Shown piece by piece: positions 14,192 to 22,721 of a DNA stretch of 27,715 nucleotides. This DNA comes from CAZDBS01 sp964503775 (lineage in GTDB: Bacteria; Patescibacteriota; Saccharimonadia; Saccharimonadales; CAZDBS01): positions 1 to 27,715 of the forward strand of contig CAZDBS010000008.1 in assembly GCA_964503775.1 (NCBI GenBank), read 5' to 3'. The stretch's first letter is position 1. Each line of letters begins with the position of its first letter. The notes below the pieces were generated by a model. The model ran no database searches and had not been told where the DNA came from. It saw nothing but the letters and a program-made list of their open reading frames with translations. A program made the translations under genes and the position numbers.

Positions 14192-16267
14192 TCAGTCTTC
14201 TTTAGCATCGATGCCTAATAGACGGGCCCTCATCTCCGCAAAGCGCTTCTGCTGCTCAGCAGCAATCTCTTCATGGGACTGTTGAGACCCGCTCTGTGGC
14301 ACTTGGCCCGGCTTCTCTTGTCTCGCGCCTATGACATTGACAACAGGTATGACGATAGGTGAACGTTGGGTTTGTTCGTACAGGAAGTAGGTGACGTGCT
14401 CACGAAGTTCAGTTTTGAATCTTTCGAGGTCAACGCGTTTGTAACGCTGAGCGACGACCCGACGCAGCTCTGTTCGGAAATCATTCATGAGCCCCTCACT
14501 ATCACGCATGTAGATGAACCCGCGGGAGATAATGTCGGGACTGGTCATCAATTGACCAGTTTTTTTATCGATTGTCAGGACGACTGCCACGACCCCCTGC
14601 TCACTGAGCATGAGGCGATCTTTAACAACCACATTACTGATGAGTGATCCGTTTTGGTCGACCAGCATCGAGCCGTGTGGTACCTGACCGGCATACTCCC
14701 AGCCCTCTTGCGAGATATGGATCGAGTCTCCATTCTTCAGAAGTAGAGTGTTCTCGCGTTTAACTCCTTGTTCTACGGCAATGTCGGTATGATATTTTCG
14801 GCGCAACATACCCGCGTGATTGGCCATGAAGAATTTTGGCCGGATCATGTCGATCATTTCGCGCATTTCATCCCTTCTGGCGTGTCCGGAGACGTGTAAC
14901 GGCCCACAACCATCAATTTCATACGTCACGTTTCTAAACAGATGACATCCCTGCTCGGCGAGGTTATTACTAATCTGATCATAGCGCACTTCGTTCCCAG
15001 GAATAGGAGAGGAGCTAATAACAACTGTGTCACCTTCTTTGAGCTTGATGAATTTATGGTCCCCTTCACTCATGCGCTGCAAAGCCGAGCCAGGCTCACC
15101 CTGGCCACCAGTACACATCACCAACACTTGCCCTTCTTGCACGGCATTCACATCTTTCATAGCTATGAACGTGCCTTTCGGTACTTTCAAGATACCCTGG
15201 CGCACCGCAATCTCGGCATAGGCCATCATACTGCGCCCATCGAGAGCAACTTTACGCCCCGCTTCCACAGCAGCATTGACTACCATCTGGATGCGATTCA
15301 TGTTACTGGAGAAAACAGAGACAAAGATGCGCCCCGACGCTTTGCCGATGATGTCATGGAAGCTCTGTTGCAAAGTGTGCTCAGTGGGAGTCCTACCCTC
15401 TTCATTCGCGTATGAACTTTCTGACACCAACAGCAGGACGCCGTCATCCCCCAGTTTTTTTAGTCGCTCTACATCACTCGGCAGATGGTCAAGCGGCTCA
15501 GGGTCCAGGCGAAAATCACCTGTACACACAATTCTACCGATAGAAGTGTCTACCAGAAGCGTGCATGACTCTGGTATCGAGTGAGTAATACGAGTCAGCT
15601 CGATCGTAAAATCACCCACGATCAGTCGTTCGTGGTTGTCCATGTTCATGATAACCGTTTGGAGTTTGAAGCTTGGGTCAAGAGGCGGATCAACATCCTC
15701 AAACGTTTTCTCGACGACACCGATAGTAAACCTGGAACCAAAAATCGGGGCCGGATACTTGGGAACCACGAATTTCAAGCCACCGATATGGTCGAGGTGG
15801 CCGTGAGTTATGGCGTAACCTTTGATCTTGTGTTTGATGGTCTCCAGATAAGCTGGGTCCACGATTTCGTAATTGACGCCTGGTAGATCGATTCCTAAGT
15901 GCAATCCACAGTCAACGATCAAGGCCGTCGTCTGATTCTCGATAATCATCATGTTCTTTTCACCAACGTCCTCGAGGCCACCAAGGATGGTTATGCGAAG
16001 CTTGGAGGGGTCTTCCTTGATAACATTAGCCCGTCCCCTGGTTCCAGGATCAAGTTGTTTCTGAGAGGCATCGAGGTACTGGTTGGCGACTTTACTAGCC
16101 GAGTCAGAGATACGACGACTAGCGCGAATAGCCGCACCCCGAGTAGCCCCATTCTGACCCATGCCCTTTTTGTTGCCGCCTTGGTTCTGTTGACCCTTCG
16201 GCCCTGTTGGCTTCCTATAATTGTTGTTCGGCCTTGGGCCTCTGTTGTTTTGTTGTTGTGGATTCAT
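14192..16267 (-). CDS. rnj: Ribonuclease J
   Basis: 691 residues, longer than the usual 550-560. It is a metallo-beta-lactamase/beta-CASP nuclease for mRNA decay and rRNA maturation. The metal motif HGHLDH is at 155-160, followed by THSIPES and GDFRLDPEPLD. The beta-CASP part contains SGHARRDEM and PKFFMANHAG, where most RNase J proteins have PVHGE. The first 90 residues or so are an extra Asn/Gln/Gly/Pro and basic low-complexity extension, plausibly disordered and RNA-binding. AAGGAA precedes the ATG. It is the last gene after rpsO-pnp-udg. Confidence 0.93.
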   Translation of the reverse strand: MNPQQQNNRGPRPNNNYRKPTGPKGQQNQGGNKKGMGQNGATRGAAIRASRRISDSASKVANQYLDASQKQLDPGTRGRANVIKEDPSKLRITILGGLEDVGEKNMMIIENQTTALIVDCGLHLGIDLPGVNYEIVDPAYLETIKHKIKGYAITHGHLDHIGGLKFVVPKYPAPIFGSRFTIGVVEKTFEDVDPPLDPSFKLQTVIMNMDNHERLIVGDFTIELTRITHSIPESCTLLVDTSIGRIVCTGDFRLDPEPLDHLPSDVERLKKLGDDGVLLLVSESSYANEEGRTPTEHTLQQSFHDIIGKASGRIFVSVFSSNMNRIQMVVNAAVEAGRKVALDGRSMMAYAEIAVRQGILKVPKGTFIAMKDVNAVQEGQVLVMCTGGQGEPGSALQRMSEGDHKFIKLKEGDTVVISSSPIPGNEVRYDQISNNLAEQGCHLFRNVTYEIDGCGPLHVSGHARRDEMREMIDMIRPKFFMANHAGMLRRKYHTDIAVEQGVKRENTLLLKNGDSIHISQEGWEYAGQVPHGSMLVDQNGSLISNVVVKDRLMLSEQGVVAVVLTIDKKTGQLMTSPDIISRGFIYMRDSEGLMNDFRTELRRVVAQRYKRVDLERFKTELREHVTYFLYEQTQRSPIVIPVVNVIGARQEKPGQVPQSGSQQSHEEIAAEQQKRFAEMRARLLGIDAKED

Positions 16268-16293
16268 AGTTTTCCTTGTTACTTTGTTATAAA

Positions 16294-16908
16294 TTACATT
16301 TCCAATTTCGATTGTGATGGATCAGCCTGCAGCTTTTTCAGGATTGCCGGTATACGTGTGAAGTCGTCGATCAAAGTCTGGCGCATACTTCCGTTGTATA
16401 GAGCCGCTGCCGGATGGAATAGAGGCAGAATGATAATCTTATGATCGCCGAATGGTATTCTTTTGGGCTGTCCGTGCACCTGGCTGATCTTGGCACTAGG
16501 CAGGAAATATTCCATGCTATGTCGCCCTAATGTCACCACAATATCCGGATCGATAACTTTGAGCTGAGCGAGTAAGTATGGCCAGAAGGCTTCTTTTTCC
16601 TCCGGAAGCGGATCACGATTATTCGGCGGTCGGTACTTCACGATATTGGTGATATAGATATCATCTCGATCCATGTCGATCAAAGCCAGCATCTCGTTTA
16701 AAAATTTGCCAGCGGCTCCTACGAACGGCAAGCCTTGCTCGTCCTCATTTTTGCCCGGTGCTTCACCGATGAATACAACGCGCGCCGCGGGGTTGCCATC
16801 ACCGAATACAAGTTGCGTGGCCGTTTTGGCCAAATCTGGGCAGACATTTTTGTCGATGATGTCTGCCTTGATCTGTTCAAGTTGCCGCTCTATATCGGCC
16901 TTTGTCAC
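16294..16908 (-). CDS. Family 4-like uracil-DNA glycosylase lacking Fe-S cysteines
   Basis: 204 residues, GTG start with AGGA ten bases upstream. It removes uracil from DNA. Family 4 motifs are clear: GEAPGKNEDEQGLPFVGAAG (48-67), NIVKYRPPNNRDP (88-100) and HPAAAL (165-170). Family 4 enzymes normally hold a 4Fe-4S cluster with two N-terminal cysteines, one just before RPP and one about 16 residues later. Here the latter two are Tyr92 and Phe108, and only one cysteine (Cys23) exists in the whole protein, so no cluster can form. It lies between pnp (15 bp upstream) and rnj. Confidence 0.9.
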   Translation of the reverse strand: MTKADIERQLEQIKADIIDKNVCPDLAKTATQLVFGDGNPAARVVFIGEAPGKNEDEQGLPFVGAAGKFLNEMLALIDMDRDDIYITNIVKYRPPNNRDPLPEEKEAFWPYLLAQLKVIDPDIVVTLGRHSMEYFLPSAKISQVHGQPKRIPFGDHKIIILPLFHPAAALYNGSMRQTLIDDFTRIPAILKKLQADPSQSKLEM

Positions 16909-16923
16909 GCTCTATCGTCCTTC

Positions 16924-19044
16924 TTATGTATTTTGCTTAACACCGCGCATAGTTAAGTTGTATCGTCCCCTATCATCAATTGCCACAAGCTTCACATTGA
17001 CTCGATCGCCTTCTGATACGACGTCACTGGGCTTCTCAGTACGCTCTTCCCTCATCTCACTGACATGGACGAGACCTTCGTGGCCAGGCATGAATTCGAC
17101 GAATGCCCCAAAATCGAGGACGCTCACTACCCGAGCATTTTCGTATACTTTACCAACTTCTGGCTCAGCAGTCAAGTGCTGTATCCATACGATGGCCGCA
17201 TCAATCGCTGCTTTGTTCGCAGCAGCAACCATCACAACGCCACCGTCACGGATATCAATCTCGGCTCCAGTCTCGGCGATAATCTTGTTGATCATCTCCC
17301 CGCCCTTACCGATAACATCACGGGTCTTCTCGGGATTGATCATGATAGTCTCAATCCGTGGTGCATAGGGACTAAGTTCTGTGCTCGGCTCTGGTATTAC
17401 CGAGAGCATGTGTTCAAGGATGTGGGCCCGACCAACTTTAGCCTGTCCGATGGCTTTCTCCATGATATCTAGAGTGATACCTTTGACTTTGATGTCCATC
17501 TGCAGTGCGGTGATGCCTTTGACGCTACCTGCAACTTTGAAATCCATATCACCGGCGAAGTCTTCGGCTCCTTGGATGTCAGACAGGATGACAGATTTTT
17601 TAGCGCCATCAGTGACAAGGCCCATGGCGATACCTGACACTGGGTTTTTCAGCGGCACGCCGGCGTGCATGAGGCTGAGCACACTAGAGCACGTCGCGGC
17701 CATGGACGTCGAACCGTTAGAGCTCATAATCTCCGTAACTGTACGAATCGTGTAGGGGAAAGTCTCTTCGTCGGGTATAACCGCAGCGACCGCTCGCTCG
17801 GCGAGGGCACTATGACCAATCTCACGACGGCCCGGACTGCCCAGTCGCTTAATCTCGCCCGAAGAGTAGCCTGGCATGTTGTAGTGATGCATGTAGCGCT
17901 TCTCGCCACTCTCTTCCATAGTGTCAACCATCTGGCTGTAGCTTAGTGGAGCCAACGTCGTGACGTTCAGTGCCTGAGTACTGCCTCTGGTAAAGATAGC
18001 TGAGCCGTGCGCTCTAGGCAATATACCAACCTCCGAGCTCAATGTTCGGATTTCCTCTGGTTTGCGTCCATCAGGTCGGACGCCATCTTCAAGGATTGAT
18101 CGGCGGACTTCTTTTTTGACAAGCTGCTCAAAAGCTTCCTTGTAGGGTTCTTTATCAAAATCCTCACCGGCTTCTGCCGCAAAATGTTCAACGACTTCAG
18201 TTTTCAGAGCATGAATCTTCTGATGTCTCTCTTCTTGGTTGCCAGTCAACTCACCGATACGCTTCCCGACAAATCCTTCGATCGATTCATACAATTTGGG
18301 ATCAGGTAGCTGCAGCTCATATTCACGTTCGGTTATGCCGACCTTCTTGATTAGCTCTTCCTGGATAGCGATAGCCGGCTGATAGGACTCATGTGCCAGT
18401 TTTAGCGCCGCGAACATGGTCTCTTCGGGTAGTTCTTGAGCACCAGCCTCTACCATCATGATGGCGTCTTTGGTACCAGCGACGACTAGGTCGAGGTTGC
18501 TTTTCTCGAGATCTGAAGTATTGGGATAAGCGACGAGCTTGTCGTCGATATTAGCGACTCGCACGCCAGCTACGGGGCCATCAAATGGTATACCGCTCAG
18601 TTTCATGGCCGCCGAAATGGCTATCATAGCGACAATGTCTGGTTTTACTTCGGGATCGAGGGACAGTACCAGGGCTACAGCCTGGACTTCGTTGTGATAG
18701 CCTTTGGGGAACAATGGTCGGATCGGACGATCAATCAAACGGCCAGCCAATATAGCATCTTCGCTCGGCTTGCCCTCGCGCTTGACATAGCGGCTCCCAG
18801 AAATCTTACCGGCAGCGTAGAAGCGTTCTTCGTACTCGATCGTAAGCGGGAAGAAGTCTAGGCCTGGCTGATGTTGATCAGCGGCCATGACTACTGCTTG
18901 CACGACAGTATCTCCATAACGAGCCGTGACGCTGGCGCTAGCTTGAAAGGCCAGTCGCCCTGTCTCGAGAGTCAATTTCCGGCCACAGAAATCGCCGCTA
19001 ACTGTAATAATTTTCTTGCCAAATGGGTTAACTGTTTGTCCCAT
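16924..19044 (-). CDS. pnp: Polynucleotide phosphorylase
   Basis: 706 residues, full length. It is a 3'-5' phosphorolytic exoribonuclease, a trimer in the RNA decay machinery. Two RNase PH domains are joined by an all-helical domain; the second core carries the active-site Asp pair in EDFAGDMDFKVAG. A KH domain (PEKTRDVIGKGGEMINKI) and S1 domain (ENARVVSVLDFGAFVEF) follow. ATG 19044 was preferred over the adjacent TTG 19047 because AGGAAAGGAA is better spaced for it. The 187-base gap from rpsO carries several hairpins, as in other bacteria where pnp is autoregulated. Confidence 0.97.
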   Translation of the reverse strand: MGQTVNPFGKKIITVSGDFCGRKLTLETGRLAFQASASVTARYGDTVVQAVVMAADQHQPGLDFFPLTIEYEERFYAAGKISGSRYVKREGKPSEDAILAGRLIDRPIRPLFPKGYHNEVQAVALVLSLDPEVKPDIVAMIAISAAMKLSGIPFDGPVAGVRVANIDDKLVAYPNTSDLEKSNLDLVVAGTKDAIMMVEAGAQELPEETMFAALKLAHESYQPAIAIQEELIKKVGITEREYELQLPDPKLYESIEGFVGKRIGELTGNQEERHQKIHALKTEVVEHFAAEAGEDFDKEPYKEAFEQLVKKEVRRSILEDGVRPDGRKPEEIRTLSSEVGILPRAHGSAIFTRGSTQALNVTTLAPLSYSQMVDTMEESGEKRYMHHYNMPGYSSGEIKRLGSPGRREIGHSALAERAVAAVIPDEETFPYTIRTVTEIMSSNGSTSMAATCSSVLSLMHAGVPLKNPVSGIAMGLVTDGAKKSVILSDIQGAEDFAGDMDFKVAGSVKGITALQMDIKVKGITLDIMEKAIGQAKVGRAHILEHMLSVIPEPSTELSPYAPRIETIMINPEKTRDVIGKGGEMINKIIAETGAEIDIRDGGVVMVAAANKAAIDAAIVWIQHLTAEPEVGKVYENARVVSVLDFGAFVEFMPGHEGLVHVSEMREERTEKPSDVVSEGDRVNVKLVAIDDRGRYNLTMRGVKQNT

Positions 19045-19090
19045 CAAGTTCCTTTCCTGTTGATACTAGGCATCCGTCGCAGGGTTGTCG

Positions 19091-19212
19091 TTATCCGCCT
19101 AAGAGCGGGTAACTACTGCTCTGCTACGCATGGCTATACTAGCCTCAGCAAGGTCTTATGTTTATGAACGCGATCAACTCGCTGATTCAAGGTGTATCGC
19201 GAAGATATACCT
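19091..19212 (-). promoter_or_regulatory. Hairpin-rich rpsO-pnp intergenic leader
   Basis: Three hairpins are visible: 19190-19212 (9-bp stem, one mismatch), 19132-19144 (GGCTA/TAGCC, perfect, 3-base loop) and 19091-19112 (8-bp stem, one mismatch). The first lies just after the rpsO stop. In E. coli this gap holds the rpsO terminator and an RNase III hairpin used for PNPase autocontrol. The sequence here is unrelated, so equivalence is inference from position. No T-run follows a hairpin and no strong promoter is seen. Confidence 0.5.
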
Positions 19213-19231
19213 CATCGTCAAAGAGTCGAAG

Positions 19232-19498
19232 CTAGCGCCGAAGCCCCAGTTTCGCTATAAGCTCAAGATACGCTTCCCCATCAGTATCGCGAAGATAAGT
19301 TAGCAATTTCTTGCGTCGTCCTACCATCTGGATCAAGCCACGCCTTGAGTGATTGTCCTTGGGGTGAGTCTTCAGGTGGTCGGTGAGTTCTCGAACACGA
19401 GCCGTCAACACCGCAATTTGAATCTGCGGCGAACCGGTGTCGGTAGCGTGTGTGCGATGTTCCGAAGTCACACCTTTCTTGGTCTCTGCTGTAATCAT
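19232..19498 (-). CDS. rpsO: 30S ribosomal protein S15
   Basis: 88 residues from ATG 19498, the standard length. It binds 16S rRNA early in 30S assembly. Typical blocks are visible: HATDTGSPQIQIAVLTARV, then HLKTHPKDNHSRRGLIQMV and RRKKLLTYLRDTD. The longer reading from 19534 adds 12 residues outside the family alignment; AGGA sits eight bases before the chosen ATG. The order truB-rpsO-pnp is widespread in bacteria. Confidence 0.97.
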   Translation of the reverse strand: MITAETKKGVTSEHRTHATDTGSPQIQIAVLTARVRELTDHLKTHPKDNHSRRGLIQMVGRRKKLLTYLRDTDGEAYLELIAKLGLRR

Positions 19499-19537
19499 CG
19501 CGAATATCCTATCATATCTAACGCCTCGGGACAAGAG

Positions 19538-20224
19538 TTAGACAGTGCGAAGCGACTTACATAACGCCTCATAGTCTAGTCTATCTAGTGGCTGGGCATC
19601 AGAAATACTAAACTCTCCGACCTGCGTTCGTCGTAGACTACTCATGTATGCCCCGACCCCAAGTTGTTTTCCTATGTCGCGGGCCAGTGAACGAATATAC
19701 GTCCCACTTGAGACACTCACCGTAAATCGTACTGTCGGGTAAGCGTACGCCAGGTGCTGAATCTCATATACCGTAACCTCCCTCTCTGCCAATTGCACCT
19801 CTGAACCTTTGCGGGCGAGCTTATAAGCTCGCTGTCCATCGACTTTGATAGCACTGTAGATAGGTGGTACTTGCTTGATTTTGCCGATAAACGTCTGCAC
19901 CACTCGCTCGACATCTTCTTTGGCGGGTTGATCCGATGAAACAAATGTCAGCTGTCCCTCAGAGTCGTCTGTAGTACTGGTCGCCCCCAAGGTCAACTCT
20001 ACTTCATACTCTTTATCAAGTTTGGAGAACTCACCAGCCCGCTTGCAGTACGTACCCAAAACCATCACCAATAGCCCACTAGCGAGTGGATCGAGAGTGC
20101 CAGTATGTCCAACTTTCGGTTTCTTGAGGCCGGTTGCACTGCGCAATACACCCCGTATTTTGAAGACAACGCCAAAAGACGATGGACCTATGGGTTTATC
20201 CACTAGCAAGATTCCGTTCAACAT
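19538..20224 (-). CDS. truB: tRNA pseudouridine-55 synthase TruB
   Basis: 228 residues from ATG 20224; in-frame ATG 20236 and GTG 20242 are also possible and no strong RBS decides. It makes pseudouridine 55 in the tRNA T-loop. LLVDKPIGPSSF (early) and GHTGTLDPLASGLLVMVLG, with the catalytic Asp in GTLDP, are diagnostic; PPIYSAIKVDGQRAYKLAR and the SSGTYIRSLARDIG block follow. It is shorter than E. coli TruB (314) because the C-terminal PUA-like region is missing. It follows the DHH-like gene by about 60 bp. Confidence 0.95.
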   Translation of the reverse strand: MLNGILLVDKPIGPSSFGVVFKIRGVLRSATGLKKPKVGHTGTLDPLASGLLVMVLGTYCKRAGEFSKLDKEYEVELTLGATSTTDDSEGQLTFVSSDQPAKEDVERVVQTFIGKIKQVPPIYSAIKVDGQRAYKLARKGSEVQLAEREVTVYEIQHLAYAYPTVRFTVSVSSGTYIRSLARDIGKQLGVGAYMSSLRRTQVGEFSISDAQPLDRLDYEALCKSLRTV

Positions 20225-20283
20225 AGCTCTAGTCATATTCACAATGCCATATCATGACACGATAGGATTATTAATCAATGACA

Positions 20284-22125
20284 TCAGAGCGGGACGGGTG
20301 GCGGCGAGTCAGGTGGGGGTGGTGCGGACGGCGGAGCCTTCACATCAGTAATCATCGGTTCTGATGGTGCTGGCACAGGGGTTGGGATCTTAAAGGTAGC
20401 GTCCGGAGGTGTCTGGTGGATATCTGCCGGACCATGAACGGTAGAAGAGTCAGGTACAGCAGCCAACGGTGTAGGGATTGGAGCTTTGGGTGTAGGTAGT
20501 GGAATTTCCTCATAAGGATGGGGTTCGGGCACAATTGCCTTTTCGGCACGAGCCGGTAGAGGCGTAGGAATAGCGGCATTTGGCGCAGATTGCGGCACCT
20601 CTTCCTCAGGTTCCTCGATAGCGTGCTGGACTGCCTCACGAGCCCGTTTGATAGCAACATTGGGATCGTCAGGCGATACTGAGTCAGTGTCTACGGATAA
20701 TGATTCGATATGCGGCTGGTTGTGCGAGAGGATTTTGTCCTCAGCGACAGATGATGAAGCTTCTGATATGTTTTGATCAAAAGAACTCACTGGCGAAGTA
20801 GCGGTGTCTGGTGAATCCTCGCCTATGTAACGACGAGGCCCTAAACCGCCCTGCACTCCGTGTACAGATGGTGGTTGAATCGGTAAGGAACTAGGATTGA
20901 TCGTCTTCGTCTGATACGAAGGCTCTGCCGGTCGTTGAGCCTCTGGGAAAGTTTGTGTCGCGTCTGGTGTCACCACTGGTGTCGGCATGGATTGGAAGCG
21001 TGGTTGGAGAGGCTGGACAGGTGTGGTTGGTGGTTGCATAGGCATCGGCTGGTAGTTTGGAGCGTACGCCTGCTGCGTCATTGGCTGGGGTGGCAACGGT
21101 GCGTCATCTGACATCTCGGCCCTGGCCTGGGACGCCCAACTGTCGAGAGCTGGTGGTGACATGGTCGGTGACGGTACTGATGTGATGACCGGAGGAGTCG
21201 TGTCCATCACGGGAGGTACAGTCGTCGAGACAGTCTGTACCGCCGATACGGGTGTATGATTTACCTGCATTTCATCAGATTTTTCTTTGGGAGTCGAGAC
21301 TGCATCAGTTGATTGCTCGCCGTGCGTGATATCAGCCGGTTTCTCGTCAAGTTGCTTCACACCATTTAAACTGTTGGCGATAAGCTGCTGGTTAGCGCCT
21401 GCCGCCATGAGTTGCGCGCTCATGGTCATGACTTTTGGTGTCGTCTTGGCATTGCTAAAGCGCTGCGTTTCCGCCACGATTCCGGTCAGAAGTGCTGTTG
21501 CCGCTTGTGTGTCTACTAGGCCGGCCTGCAACGCCTCGCTCATACTCATCAACATTTCGCACAAACTGCTGGCCACGGGCTCATTCCAGTTGATTGAGCC
21601 TAAGTTTCCAGGGTTTGCCCCGACATTCATAGAGATAACCGTTGCATCATGGAGGATACGCCCATGAGCGGCGATCGTCGCATCGAGCTCTTCTCGTTGT
21701 TCGACGCCAAGAGCAACAATTACTTCGACGTTGATTTCGCCTTGCGAGAACTGGAGATCATGTTCGTCAATCTTGGTGTGATAGGGCGTGATAAAAATTC
21801 GGACGATCTCACCTTCGTCTTTGTACCGAAGCTTCGATGCTTTGTCGCGATCCAGCGAGATTATGAAATCTCGAAGCAGATCCAGGTTGTTTTCGATAGT
21901 CTTTTGGGGGTCGAGGAACTGGATGGCTTCTGGAATCTTGCCGCTGAACAACGCCGTGGCGTGCTTGTTCATGTTGTTGAGCATGAGTGTCAGGCCAATG
22001 GCCGCGGCTAACTGATCAACGCTGGGGTTGACACTCACGGTAACTAGGATGTTGGTAGCACCTTTGAGTCGTTCAACGATCTGTTGCTTGGGGTTGGGGG
22101 CTAGATTGGGAGCTGCTGGGTCCAT
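20284..22125 (-). CDS. Degenerate DHH/NrnA-like protein with proline-rich tail
   Basis: 613 residues. Residues about 12-255 resemble the DHH domain of NrnA-type phosphoesterases (nanoRNase/pAp phosphatase) in pattern: VTVSVNPSVDQLAAAIGL for the DxD motif, a strand-plus-ASSLCEMLMSM block after the DHH position, and ALLTGIVAETQRF for the third motif. The ligands look replaced: the first Asp of DxD is Ser35, DHH reads NVG (167-169), and the usual T-D-T-G is A-E-T-Q (218-221). The remaining residues from about 290 are Pro/Ser/Thr/Glu-rich and likely disordered. DHH genes commonly sit next to truB, which supports the homology. No Shine-Dalgarno is seen. Probably a non-catalytic binding protein; function unknown. 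Confidence 0.7.
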   Translation of the reverse strand: MDPAAPNLAPNPKQQIVERLKGATNILVTVSVNPSVDQLAAAIGLTLMLNNMNKHATALFSGKIPEAIQFLDPQKTIENNLDLLRDFIISLDRDKASKLRYKDEGEIVRIFITPYHTKIDEHDLQFSQGEINVEVIVALGVEQREELDATIAAHGRILHDATVISMNVGANPGNLGSINWNEPVASSLCEMLMSMSEALQAGLVDTQAATALLTGIVAETQRFSNAKTTPKVMTMSAQLMAAGANQQLIANSLNGVKQLDEKPADITHGEQSTDAVSTPKEKSDEMQVNHTPVSAVQTVSTTVPPVMDTTPPVITSVPSPTMSPPALDSWASQARAEMSDDAPLPPQPMTQQAYAPNYQPMPMQPPTTPVQPLQPRFQSMPTPVVTPDATQTFPEAQRPAEPSYQTKTINPSSLPIQPPSVHGVQGGLGPRRYIGEDSPDTATSPVSSFDQNISEASSSVAEDKILSHNQPHIESLSVDTDSVSPDDPNVAIKRAREAVQHAIEEPEEEVPQSAPNAAIPTPLPARAEKAIVPEPHPYEEIPLPTPKAPIPTPLAAVPDSSTVHGPADIHQTPPDATFKIPTPVPAPSEPMITDVKAPPSAPPPPDSPPPVPL

Positions 22126-22199
22126 ATTTTTTCGAGTTTTTATCTATAAAACGTTGCTCTCACACTATCATAAAAGCATAATTAATTCTAGTATCTGTT

Positions 22200-22228
22200 T
22201 TGACAAGTAATAACAGATACGGTATATT
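22200..22228 (+). promoter_or_regulatory. rpsT promoter
   Basis: TTGACA (22200-22205), a 17-base spacer and TATATT (22223-22228) on the plus strand. Transcription should start near 22235, about 33 nt before the rpsT ATG, with AAGAAGGAAG as RBS. The DHH-like gene diverges from the same 142-bp gap, but no convincing promoter for it was found there. Confidence 0.8.
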
Positions 22229-22267
22229 ACATGTTTGAATTATCACCAGTGTAAGAAGGAAGTTTGA

Positions 22268-22621
22268 ATGCCAATTATCAAATCTGCAAAAAAGCGAACC
22301 CGCCAGGCCGCAAAGCACTATGCTCGCAATGTTCAGACCAAAAAATCACTTCGCATCGCCCTCAAGGCTTTCGACACCGCTCTCAAAACCGGTTCAAGCC
22401 CCAAAGTAGTCGAAGCACAAAGGGCAGCTCAGAGTAAAATCGACACGGCTGTCAAGAAAAACTTGATGCACACCAACAAGGCCGCCCGACTGGTTGCCCA
22501 AATGAACTCGAAAGCCAAAGCTCTGAGTGTCAGTAAACCCGACAAAACCGCTCCAAAGAAAGTAACGACCAAGAAACCAACAGCCAAAAAACCAACTGTC
22601 AAGAAAACTACGACAAAGAGT
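22268..22621 (+). CDS. rpsT: 30S ribosomal protein S20 (3' end in gap)
   Basis: 118 codons are visible before the N run. The first 86 or so residues are a standard S20 core (MPIIKSAKKRTRQAAKHYAR ... KNLMHTNKAARLVAQMNSKAKAL), an all-helical 16S rRNA binding protein. Beyond it is an unusual Lys/Thr/Pro tail with repeats of the TKKPTAKKPTVKK type, resembling histone H1-like or ribosomal basic tails. The stop codon is lost in the gap, so the tail length is unknown. S20 convergent with holA is a common bacterial arrangement. Confidence 0.95.
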
Positions 22622-22721
22622 NNNNNNNNNNNNNNNNNNNNNNNNNNNNNNNNNNNNNNNNNNNNNNNNNNNNNNNNNNNNNNNNNNNNNNNNNNNNNNN
22701 NNNNNNNNNNNNNNNNNNNNN
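22622..22721. other. Assembly gap, 100 N
   Basis: Exactly 100 N, a placeholder length. It contains the 3' ends of rpsT (plus) and holA (minus). True size unknown. Confidence 0.99.

Noticed and set aside
14126..14218. Plus-strand 30-codon ORF after the hairpin
   Set aside because: No RBS of its own and its end is antisense to rnj; kept only as a note with the hairpin.
20243..20283. Promoter for truB
   Set aside because: TTGATT and CATGAT-like boxes are poor and badly spaced; truB is more likely read through from the DHH-like gene.
22126..22199. Promoter for the DHH-like gene
   Set aside because: A TATGAT (22167-22172) exists but has no acceptable -35 at 16-18 bases and no TGn extension; not strong enough to list.
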